Origin: JAISST01 sp050434145
GTDB taxonomy: Bacteria > Fusobacteriota > Fusobacteriia > Fusobacteriales > Fusobacteriaceae
DNA: 19,352 bases
Direction: 5' to 3'
Assembly (NCBI RefSeq): GCF_050434145.1
Contig: NZ_JBNPVX010000044.1
Location: 1-19,352 of the forward strand
Shown here: in pieces, positions 1 through 7,788 of the stretch
How positions within the stretch are numbered: position 1 is the stretch's first letter
How the letters are laid out: each line of letters opens with the position of its first letter
Position numbers and translations under genes: made by a program
The notes under the pieces: model-generated
The model's database searches: none
Seen by the model: the letters and a program-made list of their open reading frames with translations, nothing else
What the model was told of the DNA's origin: nothing

Positions 1-1
1 A

Positions 2-340
2 GAAAAAGTTTATTATCCAGGTTTAGAAACTCATCCTAATCATCATATTGCTAAGAAGCAAATGAGAAAATATGGCGCAATGATATCATTTGAGCTTAAA
101 AGTGGATATGAAGGAGGAAAAACTCTATTAAACAACCTAGATTTGTGCTCACTAGCAGTAAGCTTGGGAGATACGGAAACATTAATACAGCATCCAGCTT
201 CAATGACTCATTCTCCATATACAAAAGAAGAGAGGCTAGCAGCTGGAATAACAGATGGTTTAGTAAGATTATCTGTCGGTGTGGAAGATGTAGATGATAT
301 AATAGAAGATTTAGCGAAAGGATTATCTTGTATAAAATAG
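2..340 (+). CDS. mgl: Methionine gamma-lyase, C-terminal part (gene runs off the left edge)
   Basis: This is the last 112 residues of a PLP-dependent Cys/Met metabolism enzyme; the active-site lysine lies outside the window. Family members split methionine into methanethiol, ammonia and 2-oxobutyrate in the cytosol. The visible part includes the C-terminal signature HPASMTHSPYTKEERLAAGI and then GLVRLSVGVEDVDDIIEDL. HPASMTHS, as opposed to HPASTTHS, is what I know from methionine gamma-lyases rather than O-acetylhomoserine sulfhydrylases, so I prefer that activity. Cystathionine gamma-lyase remains possible. The stop codon is 8 bases before the next start, so the two genes are very probably cotranscribed. 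The 5' end and promoter are not visible, so upstream control such as a SAM riboswitch cannot be judged. Confidence 0.82.
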   Translation, partial: EKVYYPGLETHPNHHIAKKQMRKYGAMISFELKSGYEGGKTLLNNLDLCSLAVSLGDTETLIQHPASMTHSPYTKEERLAAGITDGLVRLSVGVEDVDDIIEDLAKGLSCIK

Positions 341-348
341 GGGGGAAG

Positions 349-1689
349 ATGGATAATAAAAATGGGAATTTTAAAGGATTGATACCATTTATAGTATTTG
401 TGATGATTTATCTTGGAAGTGGGATAATATTGCAACTGAAAGGTGTACCAATGGCTTTTTATCAACTACCAGCCCCTATTGCAGTATTCGCTGGAATTAT
501 AGTAGCTTTTATCTTATTTAAAGGTAAAATTAACGAAAAATTTGATACTTTTCTTCATGGTTGTGGAGAAAACGATATAATAATAATGTGTATAATTTAC
601 TTGTTAGCAGGTGGATTTGCAACAGTTTCTAAGGCTATGGGTGGAGTAGATGCAACTGTTAATTTGGGATTGGCATATATTCCAGGTAAGTTTATAGCAG
701 CAGGTGTATTTGTAATAGCAGCTTTTATTTCCACTGCTACTGGCACTTCTGTAGGGTCTATAGTTGCTTTAGGACCAATAGCTGTTGGACTTGGAGAAAA
801 AAGTGGAGTTTCGTTGCCATTAATAATGGCAGCTTTATTATGTGGTTCTATGTTTGGAGATAATCTTTCTGTGATATCTGACACAACCATAGCTGCTACA
901 AGAACTCAAGGAGTTGAGATGCGAGACAAATTTAGGGTTAATTTGATAATAGCATTACCTGCAGCGATTCTAACGATAATATTGCTATTAGTCTTTGGAA
1001 AACCTGATGTAGTAAGAGCAGCAGAAGAGTATACATTTTCTGTTGTGAAAATTCTACCATATCTATTAGTATTAATACTAGCAGTAATAGGAATAAATGT
1101 TTTTGTGGTGCTCACACTAGGCATAGTAGTATCTGGAATAATAGGAATATATTATGGAAGTTTTGATCTTCTTACATATTGTAAAGAGATTTATAATGGA
1201 TTTAATGGAATGAATGAAATATTTTTGTTATCATTATTGACTGGTGGTCTTGCTGCAATGGTAAGAAAAGCTGGCGGAATAGACTGGATAATTGATAAAA
1301 TAGGAAAAATGATGAAAGGGACTAAGAGTGCTTTATTGGGTATAGGAATATTAGTGGGATTGATAGATATTGCAGTGGCAAACAATACTGTAGCAATTAT
1401 TATAAGTGGTCCTATTGCAAAAAACATTGGAAGAAAATTTAGACTTGATCCGCGAAAAATAGCTGCAATATTAGATATTTTTTCTTGTGTTGGACAAGGT
1501 ATAATACCATATGGAGCACAAATATTAATCTTACTTGGTTTTACAAATGGAAAAGTTAGTTTTTTGAATCTCTTTCCATTGTTGTGGTATCAATGGCTAT
1601 TGTTAATATTTGTAATTATTTCAATTTATGTTCCTTTTGCAGATGGATATATAAAAAGAAATCTGTGGAATTTTACAGAGAATGATTAA
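349..1689 (+). CDS. NhaC-family Na+/H+ antiporter-like transporter, possibly a methionine transporter (MetT type)
   Basis: This is a 446-residue polytopic inner-membrane protein with about a dozen hydrophobic segments and a hydrophilic N-terminus. Near residue 170 it carries GDNLSVISDTT, the NhaC-family motif usually written GDnlSPlSDTT. The family exchanges Na+ for H+, and some members carry organic substrates, such as the malate/lactate antiporter MleN. The ATG at 349 follows a GGGGGGAAG tract and is preferred over an in-frame TTG at 328 that overlaps the upstream gene. The tight coupling to a methionine gamma-lyase gene suggests methionine or another amino acid as substrate. NhaC-superfamily proteins called MetT have been proposed as methionine transporters in Gram-positives. 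That substrate is inference; the family call is firm. No clear hairpin terminator follows the stop. Confidence 0.85.
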   Translation: MDNKNGNFKGLIPFIVFVMIYLGSGIILQLKGVPMAFYQLPAPIAVFAGIIVAFILFKGKINEKFDTFLHGCGENDIIIMCIIYLLAGGFATVSKAMGGVDATVNLGLAYIPGKFIAAGVFVIAAFISTATGTSVGSIVALGPIAVGLGEKSGVSLPLIMAALLCGSMFGDNLSVISDTTIAATRTQGVEMRDKFRVNLIIALPAAILTIILLLVFGKPDVVRAAEEYTFSVVKILPYLLVLILAVIGINVFVVLTLGIVVSGIIGIYYGSFDLLTYCKEIYNGFNGMNEIFLLSLLTGGLAAMVRKAGGIDWIIDKIGKMMKGTKSALLGIGILVGLIDIAVANNTVAIIISGPIAKNIGRKFRLDPRKIAAILDIFSCVGQGIIPYGAQILILLGFTNGKVSFLNLFPLLWYQWLLLIFVIISIYVPFADGYIKRNLWNFTEND

Positions 1690-1735
1690 TATAATTTGAA
1701 TTTATAAGTTACTAATCTTGTTTGAAAAATCATAA

Positions 1736-1764
1736 TTGTAAAATTTATAAATATATAGTAGAAT
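1736..1764 (+). promoter_or_regulatory. Sigma-A-type promoter for the unknown gene at 1795
   Basis: A TTGTAA box (1736-1741), a 17-base spacer and a TAGAAT box (1759-1764) fit a housekeeping promoter at 4/6 and 5/6 matches. Transcription would start near 1771, leaving a leader of about 24 bases that contains the AGGAGGA ribosome binding site. The same TTGTAA-17 arrangement occurs before yajC. Confidence 0.55.
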
Positions 1765-1794
1765 GTATTAACACATAAAGTCAGGAGGAATAGT

Positions 1795-2889
1795 GTGAAT
1801 ACATTCAAGAGAAGAGTCGAAGAGTTTTGGAAGTGGTTTACAGAGAATGAAGAAAAAATCCATGAATACATTAGGAATAGTGACAAATATAGTCCAAATG
1901 AAATAACTGAATTTGTAGGAAAAGGTGTAGAAAAAGTGGTAAATGATGCATATTTTGAAATTGGTGGAAAAAATGAATTTTCATTCTCAACTGGTGGAAA
2001 GCATTACTTGTTTTACCTACTTCCATACTTGGTATCAAAAATACCTAGTAATTTAAAATACAAATGGATTTTTTCTCCATACAAATTAGGTGGGATGCCA
2101 GGAGATTTTGGATTTAGAAATAATGATTCAACTATTTCTATAAATGATATAGATGTATTAGTAGGTTATGATGTAGAAAAAAATATATTTTATGTAGGCT
2201 TTTATAATGAAGGATTTAATGATATGGAAGAGAATCAGGCATACAGTATGTTTTTAATTCTATTGGATGCTGTGATTGGTGAAAATATTGTGGAAATGTA
2301 TGTTGGACCAATTGATAGATTAAAAGAAAGAAAAGGAAAAATGATAAAGTTGTCTGAGCTAGGAAATCATATTGAAGAAAAATTAAAAGAAAATAACAGA
2401 GAATTGTTTAGAAATCCATCTGAATGTTACTCAAGCTATGAGCTGAAACCTATTGAAAATGGTGTGCTGAGAGATGATGTTTATGTAGGGAGCACATGTT
2501 ATTTTGATACTATAAAAGAATATTATGGAAATAGTGATGAAAGTCAAACATATGATTCACTATATGCTTGTGGAGTAAAATCGGCTTTTATTTCCTACGA
2601 ATATAACATTGATAATCCTCACACAGAATTGAATATAAGAAATGAGATATTAGATAGGATTGAGAGTGAAGTTTTAGGTAAAAAAGACAGTGGAAAAGAA
2701 ATTGGAATAATACTTGGTAGTGCTACAGGTCTGAAGAGATTTTATATAGATATACTTTTATATGATGAAATTAAATTTTTATCATCTATTAACAATATTT
2801 TAAAAGATTATGATTATCAATTTTCTTACTCAGAATTTAAGAAAAAGCCTTATACAATAAATTTTTTTGATGAAGGAAAGTTACAATAA
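1795..2889 (+). CDS. Uncharacterised 364-residue cytosolic protein
   Basis: I do not recognise this protein. It starts at GTG 1795, with AGGAGGA at 1783-1789 giving good spacing. It has no signal peptide, membrane segment or cysteine cluster and is acidic and rich in aromatic residues. It opens with FWKWFTENEEKIHEYI, a start seen in various unassigned bacterial proteins. A first half (to about residue 190) contains KHYLFYLLPYLVSKIP and IDVLVGYDVEKNIFYVGFY, and a second half (about 215-364) contains GSTCYFDTIKEYYG and GIILGSATGLKRFYIDILLY. The protein could be two related alpha/beta units. It has its own promoter and a strong terminator, so it is a single-gene unit. Codon use looks like that of its neighbours, with no sign of recent transfer. 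No catalytic motif is visible. Confidence 0.85.
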   Translation: MNTFKRRVEEFWKWFTENEEKIHEYIRNSDKYSPNEITEFVGKGVEKVVNDAYFEIGGKNEFSFSTGGKHYLFYLLPYLVSKIPSNLKYKWIFSPYKLGGMPGDFGFRNNDSTISINDIDVLVGYDVEKNIFYVGFYNEGFNDMEENQAYSMFLILLDAVIGENIVEMYVGPIDRLKERKGKMIKLSELGNHIEEKLKENNRELFRNPSECYSSYELKPIENGVLRDDVYVGSTCYFDTIKEYYGNSDESQTYDSLYACGVKSAFISYEYNIDNPHTELNIRNEILDRIESEVLGKKDSGKEIGIILGSATGLKRFYIDILLYDEIKFLSSINNILKDYDYQFSYSEFKKKPYTINFFDEGKLQ

Positions 2890-2924
2890 AACAATTTTAC
2901 TAGAAAATAGTTTGAAATATAAGT

Positions 2925-2970
2925 ACAAAGTGCCAGAGAAATAGACTATACTGGCACTTTGTTTTGTTTT
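2925..2970 (+). terminator. Rho-independent terminator of the gene at 1795
   Basis: A perfect 12-base-pair stem (2925-2936 with 2951-2962) and a 14-base loop are followed by TTTTGTTTT. The opposite strand has no T-rich run after the stem, so it serves mainly the + strand, although the convergent ATPase gene ends only 24 bases away. Confidence 0.85.
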
Positions 2971-2993
2971 CATGATTGAAGATAATATTGCTT

Positions 2994-5642
2994 TTAGATT
3001 GATTTTGCAATGAGTTCTTTTCTCATAATATCTATTGGTATTATTGTTATAGCCAATCCAAGCACTACTAACCATTCTTTTGCTGTAAGACCATAAGATC
3101 TAAGTATAGCACCACCTAAATATGTCATTAATACTTGTATTATTACTATTAAAAATATTACTTTCAAAAATCCTTTATTTGCAAATATATTATCCGTCAA
3201 ATTTATCTCTTTGGTTCTAGCATTAAAAGCATTGAAAACAGATATAAATATGAAGAATGTAAAATATCCTGTCAGTAAATATTTATTATCAATGTCTACT
3301 CTAAATAAAGATTTTATTTGTGGTGCTAATAATAATAGCATACTCAGTATAAATGTCCAAATACTTCCTGTCAATATAGAGCTCCACATATATTTGCTAA
3401 CAATATTTTCTTCTCTTTTCTTTGGTTTTTCTTTCATAAATCTTTTTAATGCTGGTTCTCCACCAAATGCCAATGCTGCCAAAGTGTCCATTACTAAATT
3501 TACCCACAATATTTGAGTTATAGATAGTGGATTTTCCATTCCAAGTAGAGGAGCAACAAATGATATCATTACTGCTGCTACATTGATTGTCAATTGAAAT
3601 ATAATAAACTTTCTTATAGAATTAAAGATAGTTCTTCCATAGAGAATTGCCTTCTCTATAGACATGAAATTATCATCAAGAATTACTATATCAGAAGCTT
3701 CTTTAGCTACTTCTGTTCCACCACCCATACCAAATCCAACATCTGCTTTTTTTAATGCTGGAGAATCATTCACACCATCACCAGTCATACCAACTACTAG
3801 ATTGAGTTCTTGTGCTATTTTTACAAATCTTGATTTATCACTAGGTAATGCTCTTGCTACTACTTTTATATTGCTAAGTTGTGATGCAATAGTTTCATCG
3901 CTTATTGTTGCCAATTCATCTGAAGTATATACTAAATCTGTATCTTTTTGAATAAGACCAGTTTCTTTTGCAATGGCAATAGCAGTGTCTTTTCTATCTC
4001 CTGTAATCATCACTACTTGTACTCCAGCGTCCTGTACTTCTTTTATAGCCGCTACGGATTCAGGTCTCACATCATCTCTTATTCCAATAATTCCTACTAA
4101 TGTACATTCACCTATTTCTTTATCTTCTTCATGAATTTCTTTCTCACTAGTTGCAAATGCAAGTACTCTAATAGCTCTATTTGCCAATCCATTAATAATT
4201 TCTTCTATTTTATCATGATTATTGAACTTATGCTTTTGACCATTTTCATCATAATAATATCGACATTTTGATAGTAACTTTTCTGGTGCACCTTTTACAA
4301 GTGTTGTATTGTAATCACCAGATACTATACATGCAGAGTATTTGTTTTCACTATTAAATGGTAACTCTCCCATAACATCTACTTTACATTTAAAAGTATT
4401 TTTTCCTACAAATCCAAGTATAGCTCTTTCAGTAGCATTTCCACCTATTATTTTTATATTATCATCTTCACCTGTAATTAATGCATTAGTATTTTTAAAT
4501 ACATTCAAAGAGAAAATTTCTTGCAATTTTTCAGGTATATTATCATATTTCTGTGTTTCTTTTCCATTTCCATCTACAAATATAACTGTTTCCAATTTTC
4601 CTTTTGTAATAGTCCCTGTCTTGTCAGAAAATAGTATATTTAAACTTCCTGCAGTCTCTATACCTACTATTTTTCTTACTAATACATTGTCTTTAAGCAT
4701 TTTGGACATATTTAATGCTGACACTATTGCTATCATCAAAGGAAGGCCTTCTGGTACTGCCATTACTATGATGATGACTGCAAGCATTACTGCATTGGTA
4801 AGATCTTTCATTAAATTGGTAAAGCTTGAACAATATTCCATTATTATAACTATTTCAAATCCATTATGTACTACTATTCTTTGGAATAACAAAGCTACAG
4901 CTATTGCAATACCCCCAATATATCCAAATTTGCTTATATCATCTGCCAATTTTCCTAATTTTACTTTTAATGGTGATTCTCTTTCATCTTCTATTTGTAA
5001 TTCACTAGCTATCTGGCCATAAACACTTTTATCTCCAACTACTGTTACTTTCATTAAAGCATTACCTGAGACAACTACAGAACCTCTAAATACTTTATAA
5101 GTGTTCAAAAAATCCATAGCACTATCCTCTTCTTGATAATCTGATGGCATTGGAACTTTTGAAGCCTCTTTTGTTTCACCATTTAATACAGATTGATCCA
5201 CTTTAATTGACCCTTCTACGACTTTACCATCAGCAGGTATTTTATCACCAGTCTGAAGTAACACAACATCTCCTACCACTATATCATTTATAGAAATTTC
5301 AATTACTTTATTATTTCTATAAACTTTACACATTATTCTTGAAGCTTCTTCCTGTAATTTTTGAAAAGCATTTTCATTACTATATTCAGAATATGTAGAA
5401 ACTAAAGTCGCTAAAAGAACTGCTATTGCTATTCCTAATGAATCATACCATTCAGCTTTTCCCATAAATGCAAATATTACATTAATTATGAGAGCTACAC
5501 AGAGAATTTTTATCATTGGATCTCCAAAGTTTCCTTTTAATTTATCTAAAAAACTCTCTGTTTCTTGTTCTGTTACTTGGTTATTACCATATTTTTCTTT
5601 AGAAAGCTGCACTTCTTCATTAGTTAACCCTATTTTTTTCAA
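2994..5642 (-). CDS. Calcium-transporting P-type ATPase (type II, PMCA-like)
   Basis: This cation pump, driven by ATP hydrolysis in the cytoplasmic membrane, probably exports Ca2+. It has 882 residues from the TTG at 5642. Key sites are PEGLP in membrane segment 4 (297-301), the phosphorylated aspartate in SDKTGT (D340), the hinge TGDGVND (620-626) and NLVMD in membrane segment 6 (N715, D719). VPEGLP with NxxMD is the pattern of type IIB pumps, which have one Ca2+ site. The start is a choice: the frame is open to TTG 5681, with ATG at 5669. However, an AGGAGG lies 6 bases upstream of TTG 5642 and would otherwise be coding (PGG), and the protein from there starts normally (MKKIGLTNEEV). It is monocistronic, with a long structured leader. 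Mn2+ as substrate is less likely but not excluded. Confidence 0.9.
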   Translation of the reverse strand: MKKIGLTNEEVQLSKEKYGNNQVTEQETESFLDKLKGNFGDPMIKILCVALIINVIFAFMGKAEWYDSLGIAIAVLLATLVSTYSEYSNENAFQKLQEEASRIMCKVYRNNKVIEISINDIVVGDVVLLQTGDKIPADGKVVEGSIKVDQSVLNGETKEASKVPMPSDYQEEDSAMDFLNTYKVFRGSVVVSGNALMKVTVVGDKSVYGQIASELQIEDERESPLKVKLGKLADDISKFGYIGGIAIAVALLFQRIVVHNGFEIVIIMEYCSSFTNLMKDLTNAVMLAVIIIVMAVPEGLPLMIAIVSALNMSKMLKDNVLVRKIVGIETAGSLNILFSDKTGTITKGKLETVIFVDGNGKETQKYDNIPEKLQEIFSLNVFKNTNALITGEDDNIKIIGGNATERAILGFVGKNTFKCKVDVMGELPFNSENKYSACIVSGDYNTTLVKGAPEKLLSKCRYYYDENGQKHKFNNHDKIEEIINGLANRAIRVLAFATSEKEIHEEDKEIGECTLVGIIGIRDDVRPESVAAIKEVQDAGVQVVMITGDRKDTAIAIAKETGLIQKDTDLVYTSDELATISDETIASQLSNIKVVARALPSDKSRFVKIAQELNLVVGMTGDGVNDSPALKKADVGFGMGGGTEVAKEASDIVILDDNFMSIEKAILYGRTIFNSIRKFIIFQLTINVAAVMISFVAPLLGMENPLSITQILWVNLVMDTLAALAFGGEPALKRFMKEKPKKREENIVSKYMWSSILTGSIWTFILSMLLLLAPQIKSLFRVDIDNKYLLTGYFTFFIFISVFNAFNARTKEINLTDNIFANKGFLKVIFLIVIIQVLMTYLGGAILRSYGLTAKEWLVVLGLAITIIPIDIMRKELIAKSI

Positions 5643-5902
5643 ATTCTTTCCTCCTGGATATTTTTTCATAGGTTGTTGCAAAACTATTTATACCTGCAAA
5701 ATTCATACTTTTATTATTCTTTTATTTCTTCTTTTTCTCCAGCCTAGCTATGTTCGGCTGCTGTCGGTAGTGTAGAGTGCCTTGCAGCATTTTTGGAGGC
5801 AAGCTCAAAACCTCAAAAATTTCTTTATATAACAAATTTTTGTAAAAATAATAAAGAAAACTTTACATTTCACAACTGTGTAATTTTATTCATATAAATA
5901 AT
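5643..5902 (-). promoter_or_regulatory. Structured leader of the Ca2+ ATPase gene
   Basis: This non-coding stretch lies between the UPF0210 terminator and the ATPase start. Its middle part is much richer in G and C than the flanks. On the minus strand it can form a 10-base-pair hairpin with one bulged base (5789-5820) and a CAGCC/GGCTG stem (5740-5760). Neither is followed by a T run, so they are not terminators for the ATPase gene. Three blocks (5848-5877, 5738-5749 and about 5694-5708) recur, diverged, upstream of the antiporter gene. GTTGTGAAA near 5868-5876 and TTTTGCAAC near 5672-5680 are an imperfect inverted pair at its two ends. It could be a cis-acting RNA leader or an old repeat element. 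I found no convincing -35/-10 pair. Confidence 0.4.
5848..5877 (-). repeat. Diverged 30-base repeat, copy 1 (ATPase leader)
   Basis: Matches 10039-10068 at 24 of 30 positions without gaps. It contains AGTTGYGAAAT and TTTTCTTWATTAT on the minus strand. It lies 205-235 bases upstream of the ATPase start and in the same orientation to its gene as copy 2. Confidence 0.5.
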
Positions 5903-5943
5903 AAAAAGCACCTTACTACTCAAAATTAGTTTAGATGCTTTTT
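5903..5943 (-). terminator. Terminator of the ACT/UPF0210 operon
   Basis: An 11-base-pair stem (5903-5913 with 5933-5943, one G-T pair) begins 9 bases after the UPF0210 stop codon. On the minus strand its distal arm ends in TTTTT, followed by AT-rich sequence. Confidence 0.7.
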
Positions 5944-5951
5944 ATTATATC

Positions 5952-7310
5952 TTAATTTTTCAAACTTTGTAATGGAGCAGGTATTTGCCCTCCTCTATTT
6001 ATAAATTTATTAGGTGCAAATTTATTTATTTTCATTATAGGACCATAACCAAACAACCCACCAAAATTGATTCCTTCTCCTTCTTTTTTTCCAACAGCAG
6101 GGATTACTCTCACTGCTGTAGTTTTACTATTTATCATTCCTATGGCAGCTTCATCAGCTATTATTCCAGAGATTATCTCTGGTGAAGTGTCTCCAGGTAT
6201 TACTATCATGTCAAGTCCCACAGAACATACAGCTGTCATTGCTTCTAATTTTTCCATTGTAAGAGAACCACGCTCTACTGCAGCAATCATTCCAGCATCT
6301 TCAGAAACAGGGATAAATGCTCCAGAAAGTCCTCCTACACGACTTGAAGCCATAACTCCACCTTTTTTTACTGCATCATTCAGCATGGCCAGAGTAGCAG
6401 TAGTACCATAAGCTCCACAACTTTCCAAGCCTATTTCTTCTAAGATATGTGCTACAGAATCACCAGCTGCTGGGGTAGGTGCCAAAGATAAATCCACGAT
6501 TCCAAAAGGAACATTAAGCATTTGACTTGCTTCATATCCTATTAATTGACCCATTCTAGTTATTTTGAATGCAGTTTTTTTGATAATATCTGCAATTTCA
6601 GATATATCAGCATCATCAGGAGCTTTTTTTACTGCTTCACATACAACTCCTGGGCCAGAAACTCCTACATTGATTACCACATCATTTTCTCCAACACCAT
6701 GAAAAGCTCCAGCCATAAATGGGTTATCCTCTACTGCGTTGCAGAATACCACAATTTTCCCAGCACCCATGCATTCATCTTTTTGAGTTAATGTTGCTGC
6801 TTCTAATACAATTTTCCCCATTGTCTTAACAGCATCTAGATTAATTCCGGCTCTAGTAGAACCGATATTTACTGATGAGCAGACTTTTTTCGTTACACTC
6901 AATGCTTTTGGAATTGCTTCTATTAATTCTTTATCTCCTGGAGCAAATCCCTTTTGTACTAAAGCTGAAAAACCACCAATAAAATCTATTCCAATTTCTG
7001 TAGCTACTTTATCCAAAGTCAATGCATACTTTACAGGATCGCCACCAGATACACCTACTAAAAGAGCGATTGGAGTCACTGCTACTCTCTTGTTTATTAT
7101 AGGGATTCCATATTTTTTAGAAAGATAGTTTCCAGTTTCTACAAGATTTCCAGCCATTTTTTTGATTTTGTTATAAATTTTTTCACAGCTTTTTTCTATG
7201 TCAGTGTCCATACAATCAATCAGGGATATTCCCATTGTTATTGTTCTAATATCCAAATTCTGATTTTGAATCATATCTATTGTTTCTAATATTTCTTGAT
7301 TTGTAATCAT
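5952..7310 (-). CDS. UPF0210 (DUF711, PFL-like) family protein
   Basis: This is a 452-residue soluble protein of the UPF0210/DUF711 family. The biochemical function is not established, although the fold is related to pyruvate formate-lyase/ribonucleotide reductase barrels. The sequence is full length and typical: MITNQEILETIDMIQ at the start, GSTRAGINLDAVKTMGKI in the middle, and a C-terminus of GGLFGYGPIMKINKFAPNKF followed by NRGGQIPAPLQSLKN. Many small-residue loops (VGVSGPGVV, SRVGGLSGAF) suggest a ligand pocket. GGAGAGGAT sits just upstream of ATG 7310. The gene begins 15 bases after the ACT-domain gene, a pairing conserved in many Firmicutes and other bacteria, which suggests that the ACT protein senses a ligand for this enzyme-like partner. 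No N-terminal signal or membrane segment is seen. Confidence 0.9.
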   Translation of the reverse strand: MITNQEILETIDMIQNQNLDIRTITMGISLIDCMDTDIEKSCEKIYNKIKKMAGNLVETGNYLSKKYGIPIINKRVAVTPIALLVGVSGGDPVKYALTLDKVATEIGIDFIGGFSALVQKGFAPGDKELIEAIPKALSVTKKVCSSVNIGSTRAGINLDAVKTMGKIVLEAATLTQKDECMGAGKIVVFCNAVEDNPFMAGAFHGVGENDVVINVGVSGPGVVCEAVKKAPDDADISEIADIIKKTAFKITRMGQLIGYEASQMLNVPFGIVDLSLAPTPAAGDSVAHILEEIGLESCGAYGTTATLAMLNDAVKKGGVMASSRVGGLSGAFIPVSEDAGMIAAVERGSLTMEKLEAMTAVCSVGLDMIVIPGDTSPEIISGIIADEAAIGMINSKTTAVRVIPAVGKKEGEGINFGGLFGYGPIMKINKFAPNKFINRGGQIPAPLQSLKN

Positions 7311-7325
7311 TTTATCCTCTCCAAA

Positions 7326-7595
7326 TTAAATTTTATGCATTGAGTTAAAAATATCCTCATGCATTACATGAATTTCAAGATTTTTTTCTTTTCCTGATAC
7401 TTTCATGGCATCTACGAATTTTGTAAACTCTACATTTAATTTATCAAGATTAACAACCATAATCATAGCGAAAAAATCACCTATTACAGATTGGCTTACA
7501 TCTGTAATGTTTGCATTATACTTAACACATTCATTGGACACTGTGGCCAATATTCCAACTGTATCTTTACCTATAACAGATAAAATTGCATTCAT
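7326..7595 (-). CDS. ACT-domain protein, UPF0237 family
   Basis: This 89-residue protein is a single ACT domain, the small-molecule (often amino acid) binding fold. It has the family's opening VIGKDTVGILATVS and the second-strand region NANITDVSQSVIGDFFAMIM, and is full length for UPF0237. The ATG at 7595 follows GGGGGAG with 7-base spacing. It is the first gene of a two-gene operon with the UPF0210 protein. The most likely role is as a regulatory or stabilising subunit of that partner, which is inference from conserved neighbourhood. The ligand cannot be told from the sequence. Confidence 0.9.
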   Translation of the reverse strand: MNAILSVIGKDTVGILATVSNECVKYNANITDVSQSVIGDFFAMIMVVNLDKLNVEFTKFVDAMKVSGKEKNLEIHVMHEDIFNSMHKI

Positions 7596-7629
7596 AACTA
7601 ACTCCCCCTTATAAAAATTATTATCATAG

Positions 7630-7638
7630 ATTATAACA
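7630..7638 (-). promoter_or_regulatory. Extended -10 promoter for the ACT/UPF0210 operon
   Basis: TATAAT preceded by TGT on the minus strand is a perfect extended -10 box, about 35 bases upstream of the ACT gene start. The -35 region is only weakly matched (AT-rich), as expected when the extended box carries recognition. Confidence 0.5.
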
Positions 7639-7788
7639 TAAACTTATGTAAAAATAAATTTAAAATAATCTTTTCTTCTATATCTTTGTTTTTAACTCCA
7701 ATAGTTAATATACTATAAATGCCAATTTATTGAGATAAAGTTGCAAAGTTTTTTTATAATTTTAAGATTTAAACAATTTAAAATAAAT

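Noticed and set aside
340..345. G6 run at the lyase/transporter junction as a phase-variable ribosome binding site
   Set aside because: Six bases is short, it functions naturally as part of the binding site, and nothing else suggests switching.
4342..5022. 226-codon open frame on the + strand within the ATPase gene
   Set aside because: It is antisense to a firmly identified coding region, with no family resemblance and no ribosome binding site.
5643..5902. Known metal riboswitch (yybP-ykoY manganese or M-box) before the Ca2+ ATPase
   Set aside because: I could not find the conserved loop sequences of either class on the minus strand.
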